A stretch of DNA of 64,000 nt from Microcosmobacter sp040493455 (GTDB taxonomy: Bacteria > Bacteroidota > Bacteroidia > Flavobacteriales > Flavobacteriaceae), in the NCBI RefSeq assembly GCF_040493455.1, contig NZ_JANFDA010000003.1, positions 1 to 64,000 on the forward strand, given 5' to 3'. The translations under genes were made by a program, and so were the position numbers. The notes beneath the pieces are model-generated. The model was not told the DNA's origin. It worked only from the letters and a program-made list of their open reading frames with translations, and did not search any database. Shown here piece after piece: positions 51,343-61,320 of the stretch (positions are counted from its first letter, which is position 1; every line of letters begins with the position of its first letter).

Positions 51343-53556
51343 TTATACTCTAGTGACCTTATCGATACCATTAATTTTTTTGAGGTTATCCATAAGCTTT
51401 TTGAGCATGTTTTTATTCTTTACAACTACTGAAATTTTACCTGTGAACACACCATCATCACTCTGGAAACTTATGCTCTTCATATTCACGTGCATATTTG
51501 ATGAAATGAGTTGTGTAATGTCATTTACCAAGCCCAAGTTATCGATTCCAGATAAGGTAATTTGTGATGTATATTCTTGTTGTGATGAATCGATCCATTT
51601 AGCTTGCATAATTCGATACGCATAGTTGGATTGTAGGCTCAATGCGTTGGGGCAATTCTTTTTATGAACTTTAATCCCCTCATTAATGGTTAAAAAACCA
51701 AATACCTCATCTCCTGGGATAGGATTGCAACAAGCCGATAATTTATAATCCAAACGCTCTTCCTCTTTGCCAAATACGAGCATATCGTACTTGGAAGTGA
51801 TTTCATCCTTATCAACATCTTTAGGCGTTTCTGGCTTGCGAATTCTATTTTTTATAAAGCTTACAATAGCATTGCTTCTCGATGCAGCAAACTCTTTGAG
51901 CATAGTGTTATCGATAGTTCCAATACCAACTCTATAGAACAGGTCTAATGATGTACTGAGCTTAAAATAACTAACTAACTCATTAACCGTTTTTTCGTTT
52001 AGAGTAAGCTTAAGCTGTTTTAGTTTACGTCTGAGAATTTCCTTGCCATCTTCTGCAATGGCTTTATTTTCTTCTTTGAGAGAAGATTTAATCTTACTCC
52101 TTGCTCTGGCCGTTTTTGCATAATCTAACCAATTGGCATTTGGCTTAGCGTTTTCGGATGTTAAGATTTCCACACGGTCACCACTTTGTAATTCGTGACT
52201 TAGTGGCATTAATTTTCCATTGACCTTCGCACCTCTAGTATGCATACCAACTTCTGTGTGTATGCTAAAGGCAAAGTCTAGTGGTGTAGCACCTTTGGGT
52301 AGTTTTTTTAAGTCTCCTTTTGGGGAGAATACAAATATTTCTTTTGAATAGAGGTTTAGTTTGAATTGCTCTACGAAATCAACGGCATTAGTTTCATTGC
52401 TTTCTAATGCTTCTTGGAGCTTATCAACCCAAGTATCTAATGCATCATCTTCTTTTCCAGTAGTACCTTGCTTGTATTTGTAATGTGCTGCATATCCTTT
52501 TTCGGCGATTTCATTCATACGTTCACTACGAATCTGGACTTCTACCCATTTTCCTTGAGGACCAACTACAGTAATATGTAAAGCTTCATAACCTGTAGAT
52601 TTTGGTGAAGATATCCAATCTCTAAGTCTTACAGGGTTTGGCGTAAAGTGATCTGTAACTATAGAATAGATTTTCCACGCCAGAAACTTTTCATTCTCTA
52701 AATCGGATTTGTAAATGATTCGTACAGCAAACTTATCATAGACTTCATCAAAGGACACACCTTGCTTTATCATCTTTCTACGGATAGAGAAAATGGATTT
52801 TGGTCTTCCTTTGATTTCATAGTTAAGACCTTCTTTATCCAAAGAGTCTTTGATAACTTTAGAAAAGTCTTTGATATACTTATCTTGCTCTTCTTTGCTA
52901 TCCTTCATTTTTAGTAGGATATCAGTGTAGACTTCGGGTTCTGTATATTTTAATCCAAGGTCTTCAAGCTCTGTTTTTATATTATACAGACCGATTCTAT
53001 GAGCAAGAGGTGCATAGATATATAGCGTCTCAGAAGCAATTTTTACTTGCTTATCTGGTCGCATAGAATCCATGGTTTGCATATTGTGCAAACGATCGGC
53101 AATTTTAATGATGATTACACGTACATCATCATTGAGTGTCAATAACATTTTGCGGAAATTCTCTGCTTGTATAGAGACATCTGCTTCTTTCTTTAAGGAT
53201 GAAATTTTTGTGAGTCCATCTACAATTCTAGCCACAGTTTCACCAAACATTTGTTCTATATCGGAGATGGAATAGTCCTCATTATCTTCAACCACATCAT
53301 GAAGCAGTGCCGCAGCAATAGAGGTTGCATCCAAGCCGATCTCTTGGGCTACAATTTTAGCCACAGCAATAGGGTGGAAGATGTAAGCTTCCCCAGATTT
53401 GCGGCGTTGATCTTTATGCGCATCTACGGCTACATCAAAGGCTTGACGAATCATTTTCTTGTCTTTTGCAGACAAGGTTTGATAACTTACTTTGAGTAGT
53501 TCTTTGTAGGCTTTTGCAATCGCAGCATTCTCTTTTTCAATATCCACTTCAGTCAT
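51343..53556 (-). CDS. Bifunctional (p)ppGpp synthetase/hydrolase (Rel/SpoT)
   Basis: This enzyme makes and degrades the stringent-response alarmone. The 737-residue protein has the HD hydrolase domain (AAALLHDVVEDNEDYS near 83, IKIADRLHNMQTM near 150), the synthetase domain (YEIKGRPKSIFSIRRKM near 246, IISS-type DWISSPKSTGYEALHITV near 313), a TGS domain (IFVFSPKGDLKKLPKGATP near 408), a zinc-finger-like HKKNCPNAL near 645, and a C-terminal ACT domain (SGIDNLGLVNDITQLISS). Residues for both activities appear intact. The Fur-type gene lies just downstream on the same strand. Confidence 0.95.
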   Translation of the reverse strand: MTEVDIEKENAAIAKAYKELLKVSYQTLSAKDKKMIRQAFDVAVDAHKDQRRKSGEAYIFHPIAVAKIVAQEIGLDATSIAAALLHDVVEDNEDYSISDIEQMFGETVARIVDGLTKISSLKKEADVSIQAENFRKMLLTLNDDVRVIIIKIADRLHNMQTMDSMRPDKQVKIASETLYIYAPLAHRIGLYNIKTELEDLGLKYTEPEVYTDILLKMKDSKEEQDKYIKDFSKVIKDSLDKEGLNYEIKGRPKSIFSIRRKMIKQGVSFDEVYDKFAVRIIYKSDLENEKFLAWKIYSIVTDHFTPNPVRLRDWISSPKSTGYEALHITVVGPQGKWVEVQIRSERMNEIAEKGYAAHYKYKQGTTGKEDDALDTWVDKLQEALESNETNAVDFVEQFKLNLYSKEIFVFSPKGDLKKLPKGATPLDFAFSIHTEVGMHTRGAKVNGKLMPLSHELQSGDRVEILTSENAKPNANWLDYAKTARARSKIKSSLKEENKAIAEDGKEILRRKLKQLKLTLNEKTVNELVSYFKLSTSLDLFYRVGIGTIDNTMLKEFAASRSNAIVSFIKNRIRKPETPKDVDKDEITSKYDMLVFGKEEERLDYKLSACCNPIPGDEVFGFLTINEGIKVHKKNCPNALSLQSNYAYRIMQAKWIDSSQQEYTSQITLSGIDNLGLVNDITQLISSNMHVNMKSISFQSDDGVFTGKISVVVKNKNMLKKLMDNLKKINGIDKVTRV

Positions 53557-53601
53557 ATAACTAAAGTAGCAATAAGAATTTTAATAGGCAATAGAATTGC
53601 C

Positions 53602-54810
53602 CTAAATGCCAGAAAAGTATTTTGGTAAGGATTTTTCAGTAGTTTCTAGCTTGTTTTTTAAAGCTTGCTTATGATCTTCATCTGTTAAATAATACATATA
53701 GTTATGAATTAGATAAAAAATCATAATTCTATTTAAATCATCCAACTCGGAATCCATAATCATGTTAAGCGCTTTTTTTTCAAATTCTGCCTTGTTTTCA
53801 GTTTCAGACAGAGCTCTTCCAAGTCTTCCGATACTACTAAAATAGTGATTAGGATTATGGTTTTTAAACCTAAGAACAGTTCCTAATAATAAATCAATGA
53901 CATTAATATTTAAAACTTCCAATTCTTTAATATAGGTCTTACGACCAGCCCATGCATAGCTTCCATCACTTACCCTATCAAATCTATCGTTCATGACATC
54001 CAAATGCGCTTTTAAAAATACTTCCCAATTAGTGGTTTCTGCTGATAGTAGTGCAATATCTAAGGCATGTAATCTAGGACTGGAATCTTGACTACACATC
54101 CCTATAACTTTTGTCCTTCGGAGTTTATCGAGTAACTTTTCTTTATCTGATAATGACATACTTTTATGATTTTTAGAGAGTTCAAAATAGTCATAGCCTT
54201 TATTTTCTAAGAGTTTTGTAGAAGTCGTATCTATCATGCAATCTGCATATTGGATCATTTCAGCATAAACATCCTTGAAAAGAGAGGATTTGAAATCTTC
54301 TAAAAGGTAAAACGCTTCTATTCTGTTCTTAGATTTTTCAATAATCCAATCTCCTTTTTTATAAGTTGTCGGAATATCAACATGGTCATCTAAATACAAG
54401 CTCCATTCATAATCATCTGTGACCGTTATTGATTGTACAACTGTCTGCTTCTCATCCTTGTAATTTGTCCTCTTGTGACTAGAAACCAGCACAGGTTTGC
54501 TAATTATAAGCTCAGGATATAATTTCTTTAACTCATCAGGGGAAGTACCATCCTTTAGGGCTTTGTAAACAACTCCGCTTCTCTTTTCTGATAATAGATG
54601 AATGGCTTTTGATTGAGGTTTTGAATAATAGGATTCAGTAAGCTCACAAGCTTTAAATTGTAAATTCAATGAATCTACTATAGATTGAAGTTTGCTTATA
54701 GTATGGCTATCATAAATTAAACCATTAGAGTATGTCTGGAATTCGCCTTGCTGCGCCTTGCTAAATAATGAAAAAGCTAAAAAAAATAGGAGGATGTTGA
54801 TGGACTTCAT
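53602..54810 (-). CDS. Exported protein of unknown function
   Basis: A 402-residue protein with a signal peptide (MKSINILLFFLAFSLFSKA) and no membrane helix afterwards. The mature part is Lys-rich with alternating strands and helices, for example SILVTDDYEW-like and DDHVDIPTTYKKGDW near 150; the C-terminal half is helical (LLDKLRRTKVIGM, ENKAEFEKKALNMIMDSEL). No repeats, lipobox or catalytic motif are visible, and I do not recognise the family. It is likely periplasmic or secreted, and stands alone between the Rel gene and a thioredoxin-fold gene. Confidence 0.75.
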   Translation of the reverse strand: MKSINILLFFLAFSLFSKAQQGEFQTYSNGLIYDSHTISKLQSIVDSLNLQFKACELTESYYSKPQSKAIHLLSEKRSGVVYKALKDGTSPDELKKLYPELIISKPVLVSSHKRTNYKDEKQTVVQSITVTDDYEWSLYLDDHVDIPTTYKKGDWIIEKSKNRIEAFYLLEDFKSSLFKDVYAEMIQYADCMIDTTSTKLLENKGYDYFELSKNHKSMSLSDKEKLLDKLRRTKVIGMCSQDSSPRLHALDIALLSAETTNWEVFLKAHLDVMNDRFDRVSDGSYAWAGRKTYIKELEVLNINVIDLLLGTVLRFKNHNPNHYFSSIGRLGRALSETENKAEFEKKALNMIMDSELDDLNRIMIFYLIHNYMYYLTDEDHKQALKNKLETTEKSLPKYFSGI

Positions 54811-54969
54811 AACTGTTCGTTTTAAAGAATAACTGTAACTGCCAGTAATCTATTGTGTTATGAAATTATAACCATCAAGTTTTATTCCAAAACCTTAATG
54901 AGTAAACTCATTCTCATTTGAAGTAAAAGCGCTAGTAGAATTAGTCAAATAGTCTGTAGAAGAGTACTA

Positions 54970-55527
54970 TTAATTTTTCCATTTTATATTACAGCCAATA
55001 CTAGGTTTTTGAAGCGCATCAATTGGGTTGCCTTTAAGCAAATTATCTATTGATGATCTGAGGTCTTTACCAGAAACTGGAATGCCATTACCAGGACGAG
55101 AATCATCGAGTTGACCTCGGTAAACTAGTTTTAATTCACTGTCAAAAAGATATAGGTCAGGAGTGCAAGCAGCATCATAAGCTTTGGCTACATTTTGCGT
55201 TTCGTCATATAAATATGGAAAAGGATAATTATTTTCCAAAGCATGTTTGGTCATGAGTTCAGGACCATCTTGAGGATAGTTAACGACATCGTTGCTAGAA
55301 ATGGCAATAAATCCAATGCCTCTTTCTGAATACTGATTGGCAACATTTACTAACTCAGGATTTACATGAACCACGAAAGGGCAGTGGTTACAAATAAACA
55401 TAACTACTGTACCGTTTTCGCCTTTGAGAGTATCTAGGGTTTTATGTGAATTTGAAGTCGTATCAAAGAGGTTGAAATCTGGTGCTTTTGTGCTTAGAGG
55501 AAGCATATTGGAAGGTGTTCTTGCCAT
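54970..55527 (-). CDS. Thioredoxin-fold peroxiredoxin-like protein
   Basis: The 185-residue protein belongs to the AhpC/TSA-like branch of the thioredoxin fold (PRX-like 1). The N-terminus PLSTKAPDFNLFDTTS is typical, and the redox motif is VVMFICNHCPFVVHV near residue 42 with CxxC. Further matching segments are GIGFIAISSNDVVNYPQDGP near 73, AKAYDAACTPDLYLFD near 117 with the cis-Pro, and RPGNGIPVSGKDL. No signal peptide, so it is cytoplasmic. It may reduce peroxides or act as a thiol oxidoreductase; the substrate is not evident. Confidence 0.9.
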   Translation of the reverse strand: MARTPSNMLPLSTKAPDFNLFDTTSNSHKTLDTLKGENGTVVMFICNHCPFVVHVNPELVNVANQYSERGIGFIAISSNDVVNYPQDGPELMTKHALENNYPFPYLYDETQNVAKAYDAACTPDLYLFDSELKLVYRGQLDDSRPGNGIPVSGKDLRSSIDNLLKGNPIDALQKPSIGCNIKWKN

Positions 55528-55568
55528 TTTTTTTAGTGCTATGGTTTATTTGAGTTCCAAAAATAAAA

Positions 55569-55592
55569 AAACCTTCACAGACATGAAGGTTT
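55569..55592 (-). terminator. Intrinsic terminator after the coiled-coil protein gene
   Basis: A 9-bp stem (55569-55577 with 55584-55592) with a T-rich run on the minus strand, 58 bases past the stop of the 150-residue protein gene. Confidence 0.75.
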
Positions 55593-55649
55593 AATAAAGG
55601 AACATTTATACTCATCTACTCCACTAGTTTAGGCTTAGGCTCCTTTTCT

Positions 55650-56102
55650 TTAATGCTCAGGTTTCACTAAATCGTCAAATCCATCGAGAAGATCATCTAT
55701 TTTCTGCTGGATTTCGCTCAACAATTCTTGTAATTCGCGAGGTGATGTAAAACCGTGACTTCGGATTGACATAGTAGCATTTGGCGAATTAAACCATCCA
55801 GGGTAATCTTTTCTAATGCTTTCTAGTTCTTTTTTAATGGCATTTTTACATTTTTTGGAATCATTCAGTAATGCCTTAACCTCATTATATTGTGCTAAGG
55901 TATATGCCGAAGCATTTTCCTCCATATAATTTATGCGTTCTTCGAGTTCATTAATATTAGATTTGCACTCATTTATTTGATCAATGAGCTGCGACACACG
56001 TTCTTGAGAAGGTGGAGTATAGGTTTGAGCGAAATTTTGAAATGCAAATAAGAGGCATGCTAATAGTAATTGGTATTTAAATTTAAAAAGCTTTGTTGTC
56101 AT
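55650..56102 (-). CDS. Exported coiled-coil protein of unknown function
   Basis: The 150-residue protein has a signal peptide (MTTKLFKFKYQLLLACLLFA to about residue 25, NFAQ) and a mature part that is nearly all helix: QLIDQINECKSNINELEERI with the two Cys of INECK and KKCKNAIKK, then ELLSEIQQKIDDLLDGFDDL at the end. The middle has WFNSPNATMSIRSHGFTSP. It is probably periplasmic. It lies between a terminator and the OmpA-like gene's own terminator, so it is a single-gene unit. I do not recognise the family. Confidence 0.7.
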   Translation of the reverse strand: MTTKLFKFKYQLLLACLLFAFQNFAQTYTPPSQERVSQLIDQINECKSNINELEERINYMEENASAYTLAQYNEVKALLNDSKKCKNAIKKELESIRKDYPGWFNSPNATMSIRSHGFTSPRELQELLSEIQQKIDDLLDGFDDLVKPEH

Positions 56103-56113
56103 AATTAAAAATG

Positions 56114-56151
56114 TTTAAAAACGAAAGGGGTGTTTGTAAAACCCCTTTCGT
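56114..56151 (-). terminator. Strong terminator of the OmpA-like gene
   Basis: A perfect 11-bp GC-containing stem (56121-56131 with 56141-56151) and a T-rich tail on the minus strand, immediately after the stop at 56160. Confidence 0.9.
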
Positions 56152-56159
56152 GCTAATTC

Positions 56160-57299
56160 TTAAAACTTTACAATCTCTACACGTCGATTTTTTGCCCAAG
56201 CCGCTTCATTGTCTGAGGTGTCAATAGGTCGTTCTTCTCCATAACCCACAATTCGTAGTCTTTTCTTATTGACTCCTTTGTTAATTATGTAGTGCATTAC
56301 AGATTTTGCACGATTTTCCGACAATATCTGATTAGATTCTTTTGATCCATTAGAATCGGTATGCCCTTCAATTTGAATAGACACACCTGGATTGTCGTTC
56401 ATCATACTTACGATTCTGTCTATTGCACTATATGAGGATGGTTTTATAAAATAAGAGTCGTTATCAAAAAGAATATCATAGAAAATAATTCGACCATCCG
56501 TCATTAATTTTTTATAGAGTGGTAAACCTTCATTGCCAATCGTTAAATAATCAATCATGGCTTTATTATTCATTGAAGCTAGTGCACTAACTTCGAGATG
56601 TGTAAACTCAGTTATCACTCTACCATTTGTTTTCTTTAAGCTTGGATTATTTATGAGCTGAACACCATCGTAAAACACTTTAAGTGTGCCACTATTAAAC
56701 GATACCTGAACGGTTCTCCATCCAGGATAGGTCATTTTATTTGGCATTCTTGAGTATTCGGAGCTCGATCCGGCAGGTACTATACCATCACCACGAATGG
56801 TTATTTGGTAGGCACGATAAGGGTCATTAGAATTCATAAGATTAAGGGTGTAAGATTCATTGCCTTTACCATCGAAATGAAACAACCCTTCAATTTTAAA
56901 AGATTTACCTAAGTAGCTATCATAGGATATAGAAGGTTTCACTGAGCCACTCGTGTAAAACTGCATTACACCATGTTTTTTTCCATTAGTAACCATTTGC
57001 GTGTTCTGTATGGTTCCACTAATGTGAGTCCATTTGCTAGGAAATTCTCCTTCCTTCTCTAAATTAAAATCATCTGCAAAAATGATGTTGCCAGCTATGA
57101 AATTTTTCACAGGCTTTGCAACCACCTCTTCATTCGAGGACTTCTTTTTCTTTTTCTTTTTTTTCTTGCCGTCTATTTTTTCAGCAACTTTTTCAGCTTC
57201 TTTTTTAATGACATCACCAAGAGATTGACTGTAGGTCATTGAAGAAAAAAGTAACATGATAACCATGGAGCATAATTGGATGAGTTTCATTGTTTTCAT
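56160..57299 (-). CDS. OmpA family outer-membrane protein
   Basis: The 379-residue protein has a signal peptide (to about residue 24), a Lys-rich tract (positions 43-52 are nearly all Lys), a central jelly-roll region near 70-250 that resembles a concanavalin/laminin-G-like sandwich (NIIFADDFNLEKEGEFPSKW, DGKGNESYTLNLMNS), and the C-terminal OmpA peptidoglycan-binding domain (GVSIQIEGHTDSNGSKESNQ near 308; LSENRAKSVMHYIINKGV; IVGYGEERPI). It likely links the outer membrane to the cell wall. It has a strong terminator and an upstream gap of 99 bases before the response regulator end. Confidence 0.9.
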   Translation of the reverse strand: MKTMKLIQLCSMVIMLLFSSMTYSQSLGDVIKKEAEKVAEKIDGKKKKKKKKKSSNEEVVAKPVKNFIAGNIIFADDFNLEKEGEFPSKWTHISGTIQNTQMVTNGKKHGVMQFYTSGSVKPSISYDSYLGKSFKIEGLFHFDGKGNESYTLNLMNSNDPYRAYQITIRGDGIVPAGSSSEYSRMPNKMTYPGWRTVQVSFNSGTLKVFYDGVQLINNPSLKKTNGRVITEFTHLEVSALASMNNKAMIDYLTIGNEGLPLYKKLMTDGRIIFYDILFDNDSYFIKPSSYSAIDRIVSMMNDNPGVSIQIEGHTDSNGSKESNQILSENRAKSVMHYIINKGVNKKRLRIVGYGEERPIDTSDNEAAWAKNRRVEIVKF

Positions 57300-57398
57300 T
57301 TGCTAATTATTTTAGATTAATATATCGCAAATGTCTGGTATAAAGGAATTTAAGTCAATCGCTCAAATGGGGTAAATGTGAAGTGAAATTTGTTTAAA

Positions 57399-58028
57399 CT
57401 AGATGAGTTTTTGCTTTAGCGCTTTATGGATGGCTTCAGCTCTTGTATTAACATGAAGTTTGGAATAGATGTTTTTAATATGTGTTTTAACGGTATGTGG
57501 ACTCAAAATCATCTCACTGGCCACTTCCTTGTAGTTAAGTCCTTTACTTAACATTTTTAAGACTTCCGTTTCTCTGTCAGAAAGCGGATTTTTTAGTGCT
57601 CTGAAAGAATTAATAATTCGTCTTGCAATATGACTACTCATTGGCGAACCTCCATTAAAAACTTCTTTGATATGGACCAATAAATCTGCTGGATTGGTGT
57701 CTTTAAGTAAATAACCAGAAGCACCAGCACACAGGGACTCAAATATGGAATCATCGTCAGATTGTACAGTCAGCATAATAATATCCAGGTCAGGACATTT
57801 TAGTTTTAGATAACGCGTTATATCGATTCCTGATTTACCTGGAAGATCTATGTCCATGAGCACAACATCAATACGCGAGTCGGCACTAATGGCGTTGATT
57901 GCTGCTTCACCATCTGGGAAGGAATGTTTACACGAAAAACCTTGTGAACCATCTATGATGAGCGTAAGTGTCTGACGAATTTCATTATCATCTTCTACAA
58001 TAGCTATATGTATGGTTTCTTGGCTCAT
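57399..58028 (-). CDS. NarL/LuxR-type response regulator
   Basis: The 209-residue regulator has a receiver domain (IAIVEDDNEIRQTLTL; phospho-acceptor Asp59 in VVLMDIDLPG; AGASGYLLKDTNPADL with the conserved Lys) and a C-terminal LuxR-type helix-turn-helix (LSDRETEVLKMLSKGLNYKEV, SPHTVKTHIKNIYSKLHV). The sensor kinase gene is 11 bases upstream on the same strand, so the two form one signalling pair. Its targets are not visible; the OmpA-like gene follows it in the same direction. Confidence 0.95.
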   Translation of the reverse strand: MSQETIHIAIVEDDNEIRQTLTLIIDGSQGFSCKHSFPDGEAAINAISADSRIDVVLMDIDLPGKSGIDITRYLKLKCPDLDIIMLTVQSDDDSIFESLCAGASGYLLKDTNPADLLVHIKEVFNGGSPMSSHIARRIINSFRALKNPLSDRETEVLKMLSKGLNYKEVASEMILSPHTVKTHIKNIYSKLHVNTRAEAIHKALKQKLI

Positions 58029-58039
58029 ATAGTGTAAAG

Positions 58040-61000
58040 TTAAGCTTCTTTTTCTTTAAAATTATCCCTCATATGGGGTATTCTGTTTAATGTAATAGAA
58101 GTGCCATCCGAATTAGAGCTAATCTCTAATTCTGCACTGATTTTTTGAGCTCTGTTGTACATATTCTTTAAACCTCTACCTTGCGATACTTTGGACACAT
58201 CAAATCCAATACCATCATCTTCGAGACTAAAATTTGAAAATGCTTTAGTGTAGGTAATTTTAAATTGCACAGTGCTACATTCAGAATATTTTGAGCAATT
58301 ATTCATGGCCTCTTTAAAAATCATTAAGACCTGCTTTTTTGTTTGTGCATCCAAGAAGCTGTGAATACCTTCATCGAAATTTCCGTGAATACTAAAGTCT
58401 TTTTGCCCATTGTTAAATAGTTCTTCACCATAATCTTTTAGTCGTAGTACAATATCATACAGACTGTCTTTCTTAGGATCAATAATCCATAATAGATCTC
58501 TGAAACCGCCGGACAAATCCTTAATATTTTCTCTAATTTTTAGTAGCCACTCTTTCGGATCTTTTTGTTGGGCAATGTTGCGTTCAGCCAGAGTTAAGAA
58601 TAAAGATATTTTAGTGACTTTAGAGCCTAGCTCGTCATGAAAGTCTGCTGTATTTTCCTGACGTAACAGCTCCCTTTCGTTTAAGAGTGCTTTTTCGAGT
58701 TTTAGTTGTTGTTTTAATTCGCTCATATGCTTACGGATGCGATACAAATAGATGAATCTAATCAAGCCAAGCATCATAAGCACATAGAGTATTTTCGCTA
58801 GTGTAGAATAGTAAAATGGTGGTTTTATTATAATGTCTATAGCTATTGGTTTATTGGACCATTGCCCAGAATGATTACTTCCATCTAGTAATATATGGTA
58901 TGTTCCAGGATTTAGGTTATAATAAATTAATTCTGATCGATTACCGGTTTCTACCCAATCTGTAACTAATGGTGAAATCTTATGACGGTATTGATTTTCA
59001 GACGCATCACTAAGGTCTAATGCAGCGTATTCAATTTTAATTGAATTTTCTTTGTGAGATAAGGTGATGTCTTCATTGTAGTTGTTTACGAATATTGATT
59101 TAAAATCTGAGGTATTTTTATCTATAACTTCTATAGTATTAATAGCTAGGTTAAATGGTTGTTCAGTCTTTAAAGTATTATTTGTATTGTCATTAATAAT
59201 ACTAAGACCATTCCTACTACCTGCAAAAACAGTATTATCTTCATCTATGTACAGTGCATTTCTGTAGGTGATATTATCTGCTAAGCCGTTTCTTTTGGTA
59301 TAATGTGTTATATCTTTTAGGCGCTCATTGTGTTGGTCGTATTTAGCCTTAATAATACCATTTGTCGTTGCAACCCAGAGATAGCCATTAGAATCCTCAT
59401 CAATACCTAGGATATATTCTGAAGGCAAACCTTGATGTCTCCCTAACTGAACAAAACAATCCTTTGTAGGGTCATATAAATTCAATCCAGTTTGTGTGCC
59501 AATCCATAATCTTTGAGACCTATCTCTGAATACTCTTTTTATAGCATCATTACTCAAACTTTTGAAGTCCTTTTTATTACTCAAATAATTGGCAAATTTA
59601 CCTTCATTCTCTTCAGAAATTATTTTACTCAAACCAAAAAAAGTTCCAATCCACTTATTGTTATCCTTGTCATTGGCTATTTCCATTGTGTAAGAGTTAA
59701 CCAAGGTTGTATTATCCTTGGGATTCGATGCATACACTTTTATTGTGCTATTTTCTATGTCATTTTCGTCTAAAGTTAGCTTTACAAGACCAGCATAGTT
59801 CCCAATCCAAAATATGTTATCCTCCTCCTCATATATATCCTGACACCAATTATGTGGTAACCCATGCTTTGTAGTAAACCGTATAAATTTTCCTGGATTG
59901 GAATTTTGGTCAAGTTGAGTGACATTTAATCCATTTTCAGATCCTAACCATAATCTATTTTTACTATCAATGAGCATATACCGACTTAAATGAATGTCAT
60001 CATTTTGTATTCTTAAATAGTTTTCTGGGCAGCTATTTTTAAGAAGATCGGATTTTTTAAATCGATACAAATCAAATGGTGTTGTTATCCAGAGATAACC
60101 TAGCTTATCTTCTTTAATCGCATAAATGCTAAAACCTTCTTCGAGACACTTAGGCAAATAACTTGGTGGAAATGTTTTTATATTATTATCTCTTCGTGTG
60201 AGCTTATACAAACCATTGGTGTTTGGTATCCAGATATTTTGCTGACTATCTTCGTAAACAGACATGGCATTGCCCGACATGTTCATAAAATGCCCTTCAG
60301 AGCCGATAACCTCTTCTTCTTTTAAAAACCCATTAGTTATACTGAATTTTTTAAACCTGTTTTTCCATGTAGCGATCCAGATATTACTTTCATGATCTAC
60401 CATGGCGCTGTATATGTATTCTCTACCTAATGGAGAGCCATTTTCAGAATCGAAATAGCTAAAATGAATGTTATGATTTGCTTTTAATTCTGTCTTTAGT
60501 AAACCCAAGTTAGATTCTGCAATCATAAAGTCCTCATTATAATCTAAGATTCTAAATATGATGATATCATCTTTGTTTAAACGTGGCTCATAGGTGACTT
60601 TTAGTTCTGTATATTTAAAAAGATTTTCATCATTATTTATAAAAACTCTACCATTGTTGGTTGTAATCCAAATTTGGTTATTCTTGTGTTTTGATATACC
60701 ACTAATAGGCTCTTCTGGAATATCTCCCAGTTCTACGTCTGTAATAAGAAAGGCTTGTTCATCATCGATAGCAAATAAGCCTTCATAAGTGGCTACCCAA
60801 ATATGTCCATTGTCATCTTCTACAATACTTCGAATATAATCTTGACCTATTTTTTCTCCACTTTTGAGTTTAAAGTAATGTATGCTGTCTCCTTCTAAAA
60901 CATGGAGTCCCTTCGGTGTACCAATCCATAGTTTCTTGTCCTGTGCAGAAAGTAATGCTGTTATTTTGTTATCTCTAAGTCCAGTAGTATCCTTTAAGCT

Positions 61001-61219
61001 TGAATAATAAGGTTGAAAGTGTTTTCCATCGAACTTAAAAAGACCATTGTTGCCCGCAACCCATAAATAACCATCATGGTCTTGAATTACATCTCTAACT
61101 ATTCTCGATGGGAGGCCATTGTCATCAGCATATCTTGAAATGTTATAAACTTGGGCGTAGTTCGGTGTTATGACACCAATTGATAGAAGTAAGATAAATA
61201 CAATGATCCAATTTTTCAC
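58040..61219 (-). CDS. Propeller-sensor histidine kinase (Reg_prop/Y_Y_Y type)
   Basis: The 1059-residue sensor has a signal peptide (to about residue 22, NYA). A periplasmic double beta-propeller follows, made of about 14 two-component-regulator repeats such as DHDGYLWVAGNNGLFKFDG, DNGHIWVATYEGLFAIDD, SKNRLWLGSENGLNV and SNGYLWVATTNGIIKA. A Y_Y_Y domain (about 700-785) precedes one membrane helix (about 795-815). The cytoplasmic part has a HisKA_3 dimer domain with the phospho-acceptor His861 in FHDELGSKVTK, then the ATPase (IFKEAMNNCSKYS; EDDGIGFDVS). It is a separate kinase, not a hybrid with receiver domain, and pairs with the next gene. Such sensors often detect glycans, but no utilisation genes are here. 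Confidence 0.93.
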   Translation of the reverse strand: MKNWIIVFILLLSIGVITPNYAQVYNISRYADDNGLPSRIVRDVIQDHDGYLWVAGNNGLFKFDGKHFQPYYSSLKDTTGLRDNKITALLSAQDKKLWIGTPKGLHVLEGDSIHYFKLKSGEKIGQDYIRSIVEDDNGHIWVATYEGLFAIDDEQAFLITDVELGDIPEEPISGISKHKNNQIWITTNNGRVFINNDENLFKYTELKVTYEPRLNKDDIIIFRILDYNEDFMIAESNLGLLKTELKANHNIHFSYFDSENGSPLGREYIYSAMVDHESNIWIATWKNRFKKFSITNGFLKEEEVIGSEGHFMNMSGNAMSVYEDSQQNIWIPNTNGLYKLTRRDNNIKTFPPSYLPKCLEEGFSIYAIKEDKLGYLWITTPFDLYRFKKSDLLKNSCPENYLRIQNDDIHLSRYMLIDSKNRLWLGSENGLNVTQLDQNSNPGKFIRFTTKHGLPHNWCQDIYEEEDNIFWIGNYAGLVKLTLDENDIENSTIKVYASNPKDNTTLVNSYTMEIANDKDNNKWIGTFFGLSKIISEENEGKFANYLSNKKDFKSLSNDAIKRVFRDRSQRLWIGTQTGLNLYDPTKDCFVQLGRHQGLPSEYILGIDEDSNGYLWVATTNGIIKAKYDQHNERLKDITHYTKRNGLADNITYRNALYIDEDNTVFAGSRNGLSIINDNTNNTLKTEQPFNLAINTIEVIDKNTSDFKSIFVNNYNEDITLSHKENSIKIEYAALDLSDASENQYRHKISPLVTDWVETGNRSELIYYNLNPGTYHILLDGSNHSGQWSNKPIAIDIIIKPPFYYSTLAKILYVLMMLGLIRFIYLYRIRKHMSELKQQLKLEKALLNERELLRQENTADFHDELGSKVTKISLFLTLAERNIAQQKDPKEWLLKIRENIKDLSGGFRDLLWIIDPKKDSLYDIVLRLKDYGEELFNNGQKDFSIHGNFDEGIHSFLDAQTKKQVLMIFKEAMNNCSKYSECSTVQFKITYTKAFSNFSLEDDGIGFDVSKVSQGRGLKNMYNRAQKISAELEISSNSDGTSITLNRIPHMRDNFKEKEA

Positions 61220-61320
61220 CTTAAAAAATTTAATGTGTTATAAGTGGAGCAATGAATTCTTCATAAAAATAATCATTTAAATACGAAGTGCAAATACTGA
61301 TTAATTCTTAAATTTAAAGC

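Noticed and set aside
54897..54912. Small inverted repeat AATGAG/CTCATT upstream of the exported 402-residue protein
   Set aside because: Six-base arms in AT-rich DNA are expected by chance and there is no other sign of a site.
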